Shown here: one piece after another, positions 24,776 to 36,518 of the stretch
Position numbering within the stretch: the stretch's first letter is position 1
Layout: the number at the start of each line of letters is the position of its first letter
Assembly: GCA_025766275.1 (NCBI GenBank)
Contig: JAFKAC010000041.1
Span: 62,001 to 126,000, forward strand
Length of the DNA: 64,000 nucleotides
Direction of reading: 5' to 3'
DNA from: Lactarius indigo
Taxonomy: Eukaryota; Basidiomycota; Agaricomycetes; Russulales; Russulaceae
The notes under the pieces: model-generated
What the model was told of the DNA's origin: nothing
Database searches by the model: none
What the model saw: only the letters and a program-made list of their open reading frames with translations
Program-made: the position numbers and the translations under genes

Positions 24776-24972
24776 GAGGACAAGTTAGGCGGTGGAATGA
24801 GAATAAGAGAAAAAAAAAGGCAAGTTATAGGGAGATGGGGGACGTAAGGGGGAACAGAGAGGGGGAGTGGTGAGAGTGATTGGGAGAGTGGGGTGATGGA
24901 CTCGGCACCGGAACGGGGATGATCGGACGTGAGCGCGGCGAGGCGGGGCGCAAGCTGAAGTAAACAATCGAA
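24776..24972. promoter_or_regulatory. Shared divergent promoter region (197 bp)
   Basis: The BOI-like gene starts at 24775 on the minus strand and the LARP7-like gene at 24973 on the plus strand, leaving only 197 bp for both promoters and 5' UTRs. On the plus strand it is purine-rich (GAGAATAAGAGAAAAAAAAGG near 24800). No TATA box is obvious. Confidence 0.6.
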
Positions 24973-26453
24973 ATGGCTGGACAACAACAACAGGACAGGG
25001 CAACACTCTGCTCGCTGGCCTTCTCGGATTATCAACTCTGGACAAACCCGTTCTTGCGAGACCCAAACAGAGATGGCTGTAAGTGCACAGACCAATTCCC
25101 AATCCCATGCGGTCTCTGAACCCCACGTGTCATTCCATGCGTTTAAAGTCACTTCAATTCGCACCCTTTTTCGCCGCTCTCATATATTCCTCGCCGCGGC
25201 GAGTAGCGACAATGATGACCCCTTTGAATGGACGGAAGCCTCCGTCGTCAAGTGTCTGAGCAGGGATTCCTTTGACTTACGGATGATCCTCGTCGACAAG
25301 TCACGGTCTCGGTTTGCAGGTGGGTACGAAGTTCGACGCAAGGACTGGGCAGAGGTCACACACCGCTTTTCCACTTTCAGTCCCGAATATTGGGACGCTC
25401 GGACCGTCTACATCGTACGTCGCGTCTCACCCCATCAATCCATTGTTTGACCGCTTCGCATAGGAGAACATCCCCCACTCGTTCCGCTCCACACTTGGGA
25501 TTTGCAAATTATTGCACGCGCTCCTGAGCTCTTCTAGTGCCGTCCAGCATATCATTTTCCCCCCACACTACCAAGACCCACCAGACGCCGTCCCCAAATG
25601 CAAAGGCTTTGCGCTCGTCACGCTCAACGAGCCGGACGTCGTCTTGCAACTCCTCTCCCGCTTCCCCTACGACCGCAACAACACGCGTCCGCCCACTGAC
25701 TCCGACTTCGACTCCGACTCATCTATCGAGGAATCAGAGGCGCGCAAGGCTGGCTTCCGCACCCTCTCCAAAGAACGCTGGGATACACTCCAAGCAGAAT
25801 ACGCCGAGTACCGCGAGAGCCTCCTGCGCCGCATCGCCGTCACTGCCTCCTCCACCGAACCCGCGCCCAACAAAACCAAAAGCGCACACGGTCCTCTCGA
25901 CGAGCCGGAGCGTGCGCCCGTCGCGAAACTGCCCCAGACGCAATCTTATCCACCCGGCTGCGTGCTCTTCGCGCGGCACGTGCCCTCCGACACGAACAAG
26001 ACCGCATTGCGTGCGCGCTTTTCAGCCTTGCTTGCAGACACGGACGCGCTTGACTATGTCGACTACAGTAAGGGCCTCGACAGTGTGCGTCCTTCCTTTT
26101 CTCTCGTCCAATTTTTTTTGACTTCTGCTGGGCAGTGTTATTTGCGCTTGAAGACGCGCGAGCACGCACAGGCGCTGCTGGAGGCCGCGCGCTCTGAGCG
26201 TGGCGCGAGCGTGCAGGAATTGGAGCTGGAGCTATTGGAGGGACGGCGAGAGGAGATGTATTGGGAGAACGTGCCGGAGAACGTGCGTGCGCTGGCGGTG
26301 CAACGCGCACGTGCGCACGTGCATCAGACGCGGAGAGGAGAGAGAGATGTCCCTGGTGTGGGACAAGGCGCTGATGGGGGCTCCGACGAAGATTCACCGG
26401 GTACTGCTGGTGCGAGACATGCCGGTGGGACCAGGCGCAAACGTCGGCGATAA
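24973..26453 (+). CDS. LARP7/Pof8-like La-related RNA-binding protein (436 aa), intact copy 1
   Basis: Four exons: 24973-25078, 25149-25414, 25464-26084 and 26136-26453; introns are 70, 49 and 51 bp, all GT-AG, and the total is 1311 bp. The N terminus has a La-motif-like block: LAFSDYQLWTNPFLRDPNRDG, then FTSIRTLFRRSHIF and EASVVKCLSRDS. A first RRM follows (RTVYIENIPHSFRSTLGICK ... CKGFALVTLNEPDVVLQLL). A C-terminal xRRM-like unit has GCVLFARHVPS and LDYVDYSKGLDSCYLRLKT. This order is that of LARP7-type proteins, which bind 7SK or telomerase RNA; the substrate here is unknown. The C-terminal tail is basic (GTRRKRRR). The gene is convergent with the DUF6535 gene ending at 27186 and is repeated as pseudogenes at 34.9-46.3 and 52.4-54.1 kb. 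Confidence 0.82.
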
Positions 26454-27185
26454 GTGGTTTGTTTCTGAGTCCCGATCATCAACGTCACGGTCCGGACTCT
26501 CCTCTCTTCTAGCCTCGCAGCTATGATTCTATAGCTCGAACATGGAATCTAAGCCAGCCATATATTATCAGTCGTGACCGGTGTTCGACTGTCAGTCGAA
26601 TTATTTTCTGAAAGACAACTCTCGAGCCTTGTCTCGAGCACTGCGCAGTCAGTGTGATCAATTCTTCTGTACAGCTTCTGTTCTTGTCAAGGTTCTTGCT
26701 CGTTGAAATTACCTAAGAATGTGTGGATGTACATACGTAAGACCAAACATGCCCTCCGGAAACCAGCCGTACCCATGCGGCGTAGGTCAAATCTATCCTC
26801 CGGAAACTAGTCGATTGCCAGTGAACTTCCCCCAAACTAAAATAAAGATTCCGACACTATTTCTCCCCGGAAGTAGGGTTGTAGTCGACAAGATCGACAC
26901 CTAGTTTGTTATTATGGATGGAATTCTCTTTTCACGCACGTGCGCAGACGCCACGATTGGGACAGAAAATATAGTGTGTACGAGAATTGAAGCTGAACAA
27001 TAGCTACGCAGCATATTTGCGACAAAGTGCCGGTCGCAGGGTAACCCCTCAGGCCCACGGAAACCGATCCAAACAAAAAACAAAACAAAACAAAAAATTA
27101 AAGCGCGAACCACTACCCAAATCATCACCAAGACGAGACGAGACGAAGCGCCTGGTTCCAGTGACTTGTAGTATACAATATACTT
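26454..27185. other. Convergent intergenic region, conserved in module copy 2
   Basis: This is the 3' intergenic stretch between the convergent LARP7-like and DUF6535 genes. It is closely similar to 46290-46924 (for example the blocks around 26560-26660 and 26740-26900), so it is part of the duplicated module. It includes a short AC-rich run near 27070 (repeated AAACAAAAC). No gene was recognised. Confidence 0.65.
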
Positions 27186-30100
27186 CTAGATTGACTTCGA
27201 CCGCCTCCTCCCCACCTCGTATTCTGGCCGAGTTGTCGAGTCACTTCGTCCCTTAACAAATTTCTGGCCGAAAATCGAGCTTGTGCATCGTCGCATCTTG
27301 TGCTCTACCGTAGGCAGCCGCTTCGATATCTGTTGCAATTGGTCTAATATTGCCATCGTCTGTTTCTTGAATCGATTATCGGGCCGCGCATTCGCGATTT
27401 TTGAACATATTTTGCGCAGTTGAGATACTTGGTCCATGGGCAGATCACCCCAGGCGAACGCGCCACCTAGAACAAGATCTGGGCTGATGATATTGATGGT
27501 CTGTTGGACTATGTTCAGTATATCTACCGGCATCGGCGTTGACCTCTGCCGCGTTCCATACGGTGTCCCTGGCGTTGACCACGGTGACCCTGGCGTTGGC
27601 GACGCATAAATCCCCGCATAAATCCCCGATGTGATCAAGATTTCGATTTCGCCTGACATGAGGGAAACGACATTCAGGAGTTTGATGACGGCAGAAGGCT
27701 GAGGCCAACGCAAAATTTCACCCGGCCTGGTGTCAAGGATAGACGATATGCACGCCAGTTCTGCATCGTACACACCACTGCTGAGGGAAGTGCGTGGCTT
27801 GAAGTCGTCCACCAATTTGTTTATGATCAAGGCTCCAAAGCAGCGTCCTATCACACGAGCACCGACGTCCCTTGCGGCACCAGTGCGCCAAGTGATCCCC
27901 GGATTGGCGAGAGTGATGCGGACGAAGGAAGGTAAAGGCATCTCGGCCCCAAGCCGATTGTACACTCTTGCACAGTGCCACAGGTACTTCAGACATGTGC
28001 GCGGATGAGTGTCGACTGGCTCGGGTGACCGTGGTCTATGTCTGGAGTTAGGCAGCTTCTCTGATACTGTAAAGAACTTCAGACCGCGGAGACAGGACCA
28101 GAGGGTGACTCCACACTAACCGTCAGTAGGCTCGGGATTCATCAGCTCGGCGTTCAATTCGGCCAGCACTGCTGGGGAGAGGGCGATCAATGTCCCTTCG
28201 ATCATGTCCAGCACATCCGACGGGATTGAGTCGGAGAACAAGAAGTCGATCTCACTGAATAAGAGGGAAAACACGTTTGGGAGTTCGACCGTGCCAAGAC
28301 GGCCAAGCAAAAACCTCAAGTCGCGGTTCTCTGTGCCAAGGATAGCTGATATCCGCCCCAGTGCTTCGTCGCTAATTTGAACAGTTGAGTCTGTGCGAGC
28401 CGCAAGATGGTTTACGACCAACGCCTCGATACAACGTCCTATCACACGGCAAGCTTCGTCCTTTTCGGTCCGAATGTGGAGGGTAATTTCCGAGCTTGCA
28501 AGGTCGAGGAATTCTGGTCCTGACTGTTGAGAATCAATACGCCGTTGCCAATGGAGCCTTTGTCCCAAATTACACAGGCTTTCAAGACAGATTTTCAGGT
28601 AGTCGGCCTGGTCATCTTCCGAGAGCGGGAGGGTCCTTAGTGTGCATGTCTTGAGGAGGTCGCGGAAAATGGATACGACGACAGATTTGATTGGGGTACT
28701 ATCAGGAATGTTCATCAAAGCGCCTGCCTGATCTAGATACTTGAATTCGGCGGGAATGGCCTGGGCGAGGGTACTGATTGTCTGTCTGACCATATGTTGC
28801 ACCTCCGACGGCACCGTATTAACGACAAGGGAGCCGAGTATGTTGGATGCGAGGTTAATAACGTTCACAAGTTGAATGGCGGCACCAGGCTTCAGATTCC
28901 CGGGCCGATGTATCGTCTTTTGAACGCCTGGGCCGATAATAGCTGATATGAAAGCAAGCTCGCGGTCCCCCAATGGGTCGAACTTGGTCGCAAGTCTGTT
29001 TACAACCAACGATGAGAAACAACGCCATATCACACGGATAATAGGGTCTACTTCGGAATGAAGGCGGTGTGCAATTTCTGGTGTAATGAGGTGGATAGGG
29101 AAAAGATCCAATGCCGGTAACGAGCGAGGAGCTCGAAGACGATGACACGCTATTTCATAATACCACAGGCTCTTCAGGCACGTTATGCGTACCTCATTTG
29201 TGAGAGGTGGGGATCCCGGAGTGGTCACTGTTGTGTACTTTTTGAAGAGGTCACCGAGCCAGTTTTGAAGGATGGATCCAAACCCGCCACCAAATTTGCC
29301 GACTTGACTATGTTCGATGTCCGTCGCAGCTGGGAGGGCGTGAAACAGGATGCTAAATGTCTGTTGGACTACATCCCAGACATCCGATTTCTCTGCATCA
29401 CCGGACCTGGGGATTGGGAAAACGGGAAAGGTGGTGGGGTAGGGGAATACAGTAGTGCCAAGGGTGGGGTTGTGGGGGGGCACGAAGGTACCAGGTGTGG
29501 GGGTCACGAAGGCACCAGGTGTGGGGGTCACGAAGGGGGTCACGAAGGTACCAGGTGTGGGGGTCACGAAGGGGGACACGAAGGTACCAGGTATGGGGGT
29601 CACGAAAGCACCAGGATACATAGGGGTAATGCTGGTTCTGCCGATGTGATACATAGGGGACGTGCCGGGGCGACGGATGTGGTCCGTCGTGGATGTGGTG
29701 GTGTGACTACGGGTGCGATCCATTGGGGACATGCTGTTGCCAGGGAAAGGGAACATGGGGGGGTCCATGGAGCCAACTTCGCTGAGCAGAAGGAAAAACA
29801 GACCCATATGTTCAATGGCGCCGGGAAGCCTAAGCCAAACCTTCACGTCATGGATCTCAGCACCAAGGATACCGGAGAGGCATGCCAGCTCCTGATCGCC
29901 AACATGAACGGTGCCCGAGTTGATGTCGGCCGCAAGCTTAGTGATGACCAACGCTTCGAAGCAATACCCTATCACACGAGAAGTCCGATCCTCCTCCTGC
30001 TGAATGAGGCGGGTATTCTCTGGTGTGGCAATGACGTGGAGGAAAGAAGGCGGCAATTGCTTGGAAGCACCAAACTGATGGTACGCATTTGCGTAATACC

Positions 30101-33100
30101 ACAGGCTCTTCAGGCACATCCGCAGACAGGCCCTGCGCACTTCGTCTGTGAGAACTGAGGAGCCTGATGTGCATGTCTGAAGGAGGTTGCGAAGGCGAGA
30201 CGCGATGACGCGATGGAATCTGCCACCAATGATGTTGGTTTGCGTCTTCGGCCAATTAAATGGTAGTTCGATGGCCTCTTCAGTAGGAAGGGCCCGAGAA
30301 ACAACACTGAGAGTCCGTTTGACCACATCAAGTACATACGACGGCACTGCGTCCGCGACCAAGAAGGCAGCGTCATCTAACGCGAGGGATACCATACTTG
30401 CGAGCTGGACGACGCCTGGCTGTGCAAGACAAAGCCTAACGTCTGGACTTTCGGTGCCGAGAATAGCTGATAGGCATTCCAGCTGTTCATCGTTGATTTG
30501 AACAGCATTTGATTTGACGTCAGCCGCCAGCTTCGTTACGACCAATGTACCGAAACAAAGTCCCATCGCATGAATAACAGGGTCCTGTTCTGTCTGAATG
30601 CGACGAATGATCTCTGGACTGGCAAAGGTGCTGGGGAAGTAAGATGGTAATGGCTCAGAGTCACCAGGCCGATTGAACGCTCTTCCGAAATAACACAGGC
30701 ACTTTAGACACACCCGCAGACGGCGCTTACGCTCTTCCTCGTTGAGAGGTGACGCCCCTGGTACGCAAGTGTTGAAGAGGTCGTAGAGACGGGATCCGAG
30801 GATGGAATCTGTCAACGAGTTTTCGGTCATGAGGGGAAGGATTGCCGAGATGGCATCTGGAACAGTACGGGAGTCGAAGAATCCTGGCACGCGTGCGGCA
30901 AATGTTTCGATCTCTTTGTCCTCGTCGAGAGCTGTAAGAGTCCATTCCAACGCACTCGTGACTGCCGTGGATGGGGCATCCTTGGCATTACGCTCGATAC
31001 TCTTCCGTAGGCCTTCGTGAAGCCACTGTTGATGTTTCTTGATTTGGTTTCTAAGCGCCTTCCTCCACTTGTCGACGTCGGGTCTTGTCACGTGCTGGTT
31101 GACCCGACTCAATAACTTCAAAAGGGAATTATGAAATAGGCCCTCGATTCCGAGAGCGGTCTTGAGACATACGACCACGAAAAACTGGGATAACCGCCAT
31201 GTGTATCCGGACAGGGGTGTGTCATAAGGGCAATCGAGGTACAGATTTGGTAAAACCGTCAAAACTGTGTATGCCAGAGCGAACGCCGCGACCCAACCGA
31301 GGGTGAAGTATGAAACTGTCTTGTCGATGGGGAAAAGGAAGTCGACGAGGCCTGCGAAGAAGAGGAAGACAGATATGTGGAGGATCGTCGGCATCGTCGC
31401 GACCGCTCGAGCCATTCCGAATTTACTAATGCCATCGAATATGTATGCTCGCATACGCGCACGCCTGTGAGGTGCACCGAGATGCCGAGCAAGCTCCTGA
31501 TACCGTCGGGCCCATTGCTGCATCAATGTTGCGGAGAGCGCGCAAGTCAAGCTGAGGACCAAACTGAGGAACCACAACACGTTGACCCTGACTGCGGACG
31601 TTGTTGGTTTGAATGGCTGACTGCTCTTCGCTACAATGTCTGCGAGAGGAGTTCCATTGGAGATGTTGACCAATTGACCAGATATTTGAGTGAGGAGTGC
31701 ATTGGTCGTATCGCTAGGATTGGGAGATAACAGCTTGTAACTCTCAATAATGAAGGCGGCGACCGTGGCGGAGAATAGACCGGTCTTCAACATGTGTATC
31801 AGCTGGTGAATATGCACGAGGTGGAGTAGGGCTCACAAAGACGAGGATCCCCTCTGTGTCCCCCTTCCAGCTCTCGGTTACATCCTTATCTTTCTTCTCG
31901 GCCTCAGTGAGGTACATGGACCACACCCCGTCAGAAGGATCTCCGTACTTCTCGCCTGGCATGCGAATAACATCAGGAAAAACCTCCCGCGCTAGCGAGG
32001 GATAATTTATCGATAATTGCGATAATTTATTGAAATTATCGAATTATCTCGATTATCATGCATTATGTTGCCCCCCCATAATTTATCGATAATCCTCGCG
32101 ATAATTCGTGATAATCCTGGATAATGGGCAGATATTTTCGAATAAATTATCGATAATCAATCTTTGGATTATCTCAATTATCAAGCGTCCAAATGTGATT
32201 CAAATTCTTGATTATTCAAATTAAATAATGTGATGATAATGTACAGCAAGCACGATAGCACATGTGAGCAGACAACAACCGTGGCGTGGTTCTGAGTGCC
32301 ATGTTGGTGTGGCGGGGTCCTGAGCGCCGCATTGGTGTCACGGTGGGGCTGGCACAAGGCGGGTTGGCCTGTGGGGGCCTGTGCTGTGTCGGGGTGTTGT
32401 CACGCCGTGTTTAGACGGCGTCACGGCAAGGCTTGCGGGGAACGGGTTGCGCTCTGGTAGGTCTTGCGCACTGCGTTGGGGGTGGCACCGGGGAAGATTG
32501 GCACCGTGGTGGGTCTTGCATGTCGTGATGGCGCGGCGTTAGTACGGGTCTTGAGCTGTGGCGGGATGGTAGTGGTGGACTGGTGAAGGGTGGAAGCAGG
32601 GCCAATGTGTAGCGAGGCAGCAAAGGTGGGGACTTACGAGGCTTGAAGCTTGAAGAGCGAGGCATGGGGCAAGAGTCGTGAGATTCAATATAAAACAAAA
32701 CAAAAAGAACTTATCTTAATGCACTGGGTCGAAGCCCAGTTCATCGTCAGCCACGTTCGTGACCATCACGGTCGCGAGCGTCATGTCATCGTCATCGTTG
32801 TCGCTGGTGTTGGTGTTGTCGAGTCTCATCGCCATTGTCCTTGTCATTGCACCATTGTTGTCGGGGTGGGAATTTGCATGCCGTATTTGGGTGGTGTCAC
32901 GACGGGGCTTGCGTGTCGCGGCAGGGTGGTGGTGGGGGAGGGACTTGCATGTGGTGAGGGATGGAGGCGGGGGGGGGGGGGGGGGGGGGGGCACGAGACA
33001 CTGATGTGTGCGAGGCAGCGGCCACGGTGACGTGGCTCTGTAACACAGTGAGCACCAGTGCAAAACGATGTGAAACCAAAAAAAAAAAAAAAAACTGAAG

Positions 33101-34738
33101 TCAAAGATTCCACGCAGCTATTCGAGTATGTGCGCGTAAAGTCGACACACACCACCTGCGTGAGGTTTGTACCGTCAGTTTTGAATAATAGACTGGTGAA
33201 AGAATGAGAGAAAAAAACCCACCAGCCTCTGTGTTCGCGTTCAAATCAACCGGTCAACGTTCCGTTCAACCAACGTCTGGTGGCACAACTTCCCACGCCA
33301 CATATTAAAGCTCCGCCCGACGTTTTTTTTTTGCCCAAGTCGACTCGAGTGCGTGTTTCAACGCGTAACTTACTGACATTAATTCCAGGCCTTCCCACTG
33401 CCACCGCACACTGCACAACCATGGGCCATCCACTGGTCTCTGATGCCGCCGCCCCAGTGATGTCACATCGCCAAGTTCACTGTAGGTCTTTTAATCTCGC
33501 TCACCCACTCTCCTTTCACTAACCCTCTGGCACAACAACTACTGCCACCGCCGGTCCCACCCTTGCACGTGGACCCCAAATAGCTACAGCCACCACCTAG
33601 GGCCAATCTGAGCCCTGCGCAATGACGCGGCACTGCAGGGTGTGCATCACAAGTAGCAACGAGTGTGACGAGGGCAGTTGTGGGGTGACATAGCGACAGC
33701 AGCTGGGCAGCGATGACCCTGACTGCAATGACCAGGGCCATGACGAGGCGACTCCAACAACAGCAGCTGGGCGGTGACGAGCCCAACCTCAACAATGATG
33801 GCGGTGGCTGTGCAGGTACGACCCCGACCCCGATCATCACGAACATGACGGCAGCGGCAGAGGGCTGAGCTCTGCAATGACGACCACGACGACGACAATG
33901 GTAGCGGTGGCGGCACCTAGGCGGCAACGACCCCGACGAAGCAACCGCAACAGCAAGATCTGCGGCTGTAGCAGCTGGGGTGGTGACTGACCACAACCCC
34001 GATCGTGATGACCACGAACATAACAAAGAAAACCCTACTACGACGACAGCAGCAACGGACGGCAGCAGGATGGCAGTGGGGACGGTAGGGTTGGCGACAG
34101 CGATGCCATCATTCATGCAATATTCATGCCCTCACTCGTGGTTATGTACTTCGTGTGTTTGACTACAGTGACGTGCAAGCAAGCCCTGGCCTATGATTTT
34201 GTGAAGCCCAGGCCCTCTCAAGCCAGGCAGCAAATAACTAGAACCAGTGACTGAGATAACTTACATACCTCAGATTTTTGTCGTAACCCTCCCTTGAATT
34301 CAAGCTTGAACTTCCCATTATCTTCCCGTTATCATTATATTATCTCATAAGCGATTATAGTGTCATTACTAGTGATTATCGCCAATTACTAGTACGCCAC
34401 CCGCATTATCCTAATTATTACTAATTTAGCGTGGCATTATCTCTCGCTAGCGCGGGAGGTTTTTCCTGATGAAGCAAACAACCTGTGAAATGACAAATGT
34501 ACATACCCCGCAGAGGATCTGGACTACCCAGAATTTGCGAGGGGGGAGCGTCCCCTTCATTGGTATTTATGGCCTGAGGCTGAACATCTGCAGTATTAGG
34601 ATATATGGGACTCGGTGTCTGCGGATCTGCGGTGGATGTAGGAAGCTGGGAAACTGCGGTAGCGGGTTGAGGGCTCGTAGTAGTGCCCGCGGATTGATGC
34701 TCAAGGACAATATCGATCCGAGCCTCAATATCCGCCAT
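27186..34738 (-). CDS. Giant DUF6535 membrane protein, module copy 1 (1629 aa)
   Basis: Four exons: 34738-34507, 31955-31837, 31784-28121 and 28060-27186 (4890 bp, continuous frame). Intron 1 is 2551 bp because it holds a transposon (31971-34471); introns 2 and 3 are 52 and 60 bp. The family signature GILVF-TGLFSATVAAF arises at the second junction (residues 113-128). Hydrophobic segments follow, among them VNVLWFLSLVLSLTCALSA near 183 and TILHISVFLFFAGL near 245. The rest is built from about five diverged units of roughly 200 residues. Each has a Cys-containing helix such as CLKSLWYYANAYHQFGA, a stretch like RVIGYCFEALVITKLAADI and a third like DQELACLSGILGAE. A Pro/Gly/Thr tandem repeat (TFVTPF-type) interrupts the units at about residues 830-900. 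The last unit lies after intron 3. Function is unknown. Confidence 0.82.
31971..31999 (+). repeat. Left terminal inverted repeat of the 2.5 kb element
   Basis: This 29 bp sequence is the exact reverse complement of 34443-34471. It contains the palindromic GCTAGC near its inner end. Confidence 0.9.
34443..34471 (-). repeat. Right terminal inverted repeat of the 2.5 kb element
   Basis: Exact reverse complement of 31971-31999. The flanking AAGCAAACAACC sequence resumes the DUF6535 intron. Confidence 0.9.
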
Positions 34739-35523
34739 TTCTTTCTCAGTTTCAAAGAATACGGCGAGGAGAACTGGAGGTGAGATACAAAAGTACCACC
34801 CAAGTCGATCAATCAGCCGTCAACCATTCAATCATTCATCAGTGATCGTGTACAGTAAGCAATTTTGCTACCTCATTCACCTGTATCCTATCTAAATTAA
34901 TGCACTTTTCATCCGATCGGCATAGGAGTATGAGGAGCATGTGTGCGGAACATCGCGGGCTGTCAGGCATAGTCTTCGAAATATGCGCGTGTTGCTATTC
35001 AACAGAGACAGGTGCAAGCACTTCCCCCCATCATTGCGTTGCCCAATCTTCCGCCCAATTATCCTCTGAGTGCTCATCGATAATGTGAAAGTGTGAACTA
35101 GTCAATTATGTATATGAAAAGCCGGTATGGATTGGATGCAGCGGGACATTGAGAGTGGCGTTCTACGTCCGAGTCCCACAAGTTTGGGAATGGGTCCACA
35201 ACACTTCGTGGTGATGCCACTGATATCGAGATTAAAAACAAAAATCCTATGATCGGGAAGCGTTCTGGACGAATCGTCGCCCAAGAGTTCACTTTCACTC
35301 ACCCTGCATCACTCTGCGCCCTCTCACTGCCGGTTAAGATATCATTTCACACAAGAGGGCTAGTATGAGAGGGCCAAGAAAACCAAGTTGTGCATGGATA
35401 ACAAGCAATTGAAGCAAATGATCCGATCCATGTGAGCACGCATTCAGGTTCGTTTCAATCCACGTTCTCTTTGGACTTTCTTTGGTCGCTTACATATCTT
35501 CCTTGCCCAGGCCACGGCTAAGT

Positions 35524-35554
35524 TACAGCAGGATCCAAATCGATGGGCCCCTTC
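35524..35554 (+). repeat. Left terminal inverted repeat of the 9.7 kb composite element
   Basis: 31 bp; reverse-complement match to 45213-45243 at 29 of 31 positions. Confidence 0.82.
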
Positions 35555-35958
35555 CATTTCGAGTACAGTGGTACCGGGGTTTGAACGACTCGGACCCATG
35601 CCGATTAATTTTCCCACAGAAAATAAATGTTGTAAATCAAATAAATGAACAAAATTCTACTTATCGCTTTCAATGCTAAGTTGTGCCTGCCGTGCAATGG
35701 GATGATATGACTATGATACCTCAGGCCACATGGTGAAAATTATCTTTTCATGTGTCCGACAGGACTAGTGTATATTTAGTTACTGTACTACACTACTAAT
35801 TGTAATCTGAGAAAGCCATAGCGTTGTGGGTGGGGCTTGCAAGCCATGTCGGTGTCAAGGCATTGCAGTGCCATGTCAATGCCATGGGTGTCATGGCACT
35901 GCATCGGTGTTGTAGTGTCGTGGTGCCACATGGTGTTGCGGTGCCGCATCAGTGTCCT

Positions 35959-36499
35959 TGTCACGTTCCTGTCTTGTACGAGTGGTATGACGACTTGATA
36001 CCCTTACTGTACCGGTTGCAACTACGGCGGTAAGGTAAATTAGTTGCGGACTTACCTACGGTGATACGGTAGTACGATAGGCGATACGACTGATAGCTGA
36101 CTGAGCAGTACCTGAATGACTCGATACTAGTACGGGTACTAGTAGTTGTGGCGGTTGAGATACTTACGCGATACGTTGGACGCTACTTACTGTGACTCAT
36201 AGCAGCGCTTCTAAGCCTGCTGGTTTGTGTATTTAACCTGCCTTGTGAAGACCAAGATACGCCATCTTGGTCTTCTTGAATCGTCACTTCTTTCTACTCT
36301 CTCTCTCTCTCTCAAGATCTTCTAGACTCGCGTCCAACTTCTGTTGTGACTCAGTACCGAGATACTAAGTCTTGCCAGTGTACCTTCGCGTATTCACTAA
36401 GGCAAGGGCACGGACTTCCAAGTCGTCGTGTCAGGACTTCGCTAAGTTGTTACCGCCTTCATCGAGCTCAGGTCGAGCTAACGTCGTGACGACGTTACA
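35959..36499 (+). repeat. Gypsy 5' LTR (541 bp)
   Basis: Starts TGTCACGTTCC and ends ACGACGTTACA. It contains a TATTTAA box (36230-36236), a perfect 12 bp hairpin (36247-36258 with 36263-36274) and a CT-repeat near 36296-36313. Confidence 0.95.
36230..36274 (+). promoter_or_regulatory. LTR core promoter and hairpin
   Basis: TATTTAA at 36230 is followed about 34 bp downstream by ATCTTGGTCTT (36264-36274), the right arm of a 12 bp perfect inverted repeat with loop ACGC/ACGCC. Spacing suggests transcription starts near this arm; the start site is inferred, not measured. Confidence 0.6.
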
Positions 36500-36501
36500 T
36501 T

Positions 36502-36512
36502 AAGACCAAGAT
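36502..36512 (+). other. Putative primer-binding site, complementary to the LTR itself
   Basis: AAGACCAAGAT lies 2 bp after the 5' LTR, where a primer-binding site belongs. It is the exact reverse complement of ATCTTGGTCTT at 36264-36274, next to the inferred RNA start. This matches the self-priming arrangement known from Tf1/sushi elements and not a tRNA primer. Confidence 0.65.
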
Positions 36513-36518
36513 CCCATT

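Larger units (their letters stand above)
31971..34471. mobile_element. 2.5 kb TIR DNA element inside intron 1 of the DUF6535 gene
   Basis: The ends are perfect 29 bp inverted repeats (31971-31999 and 34443-34471), beginning CATCAGGAAAAACCTCCCG on each strand. Subterminal regions are AT-rich with many ATTATC/GATAAT copies. The centre is GTG-rich low-complexity DNA with a run of about 22 G near 32972-32993 and an A run near 33078-33095. No transposase was found, so the element is non-autonomous. The corresponding intron in the paralogue at 51842-51889 is 48 bp and lacks it. A clean target duplication is not obvious (flanks ...GAATAA and AAGCAA). Confidence 0.85.

Noticed and set aside
29142..30158. 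Plus-strand open frame of 338 codons with Gly/His-rich repeats
   Set aside because: It lies antisense to the long DUF6535 exon; the repeat is the complement of the coding Pro/Gly repeat and no domain is present.
33463..34116. Minus-strand frame of 217 codons in the 2.5 kb TIR element
   Set aside because: Low-complexity GAC/GTG-type DNA keeps several frames open; the composition is Ala/Val/Pro/Cys-rich with no domain.
31971..34471. CRISPR-like or satellite array because of repeated ATTATC motifs
   Set aside because: Spacing is irregular and the motif clusters at the ends of an inverted-repeat transposon; this is a eukaryotic genome.
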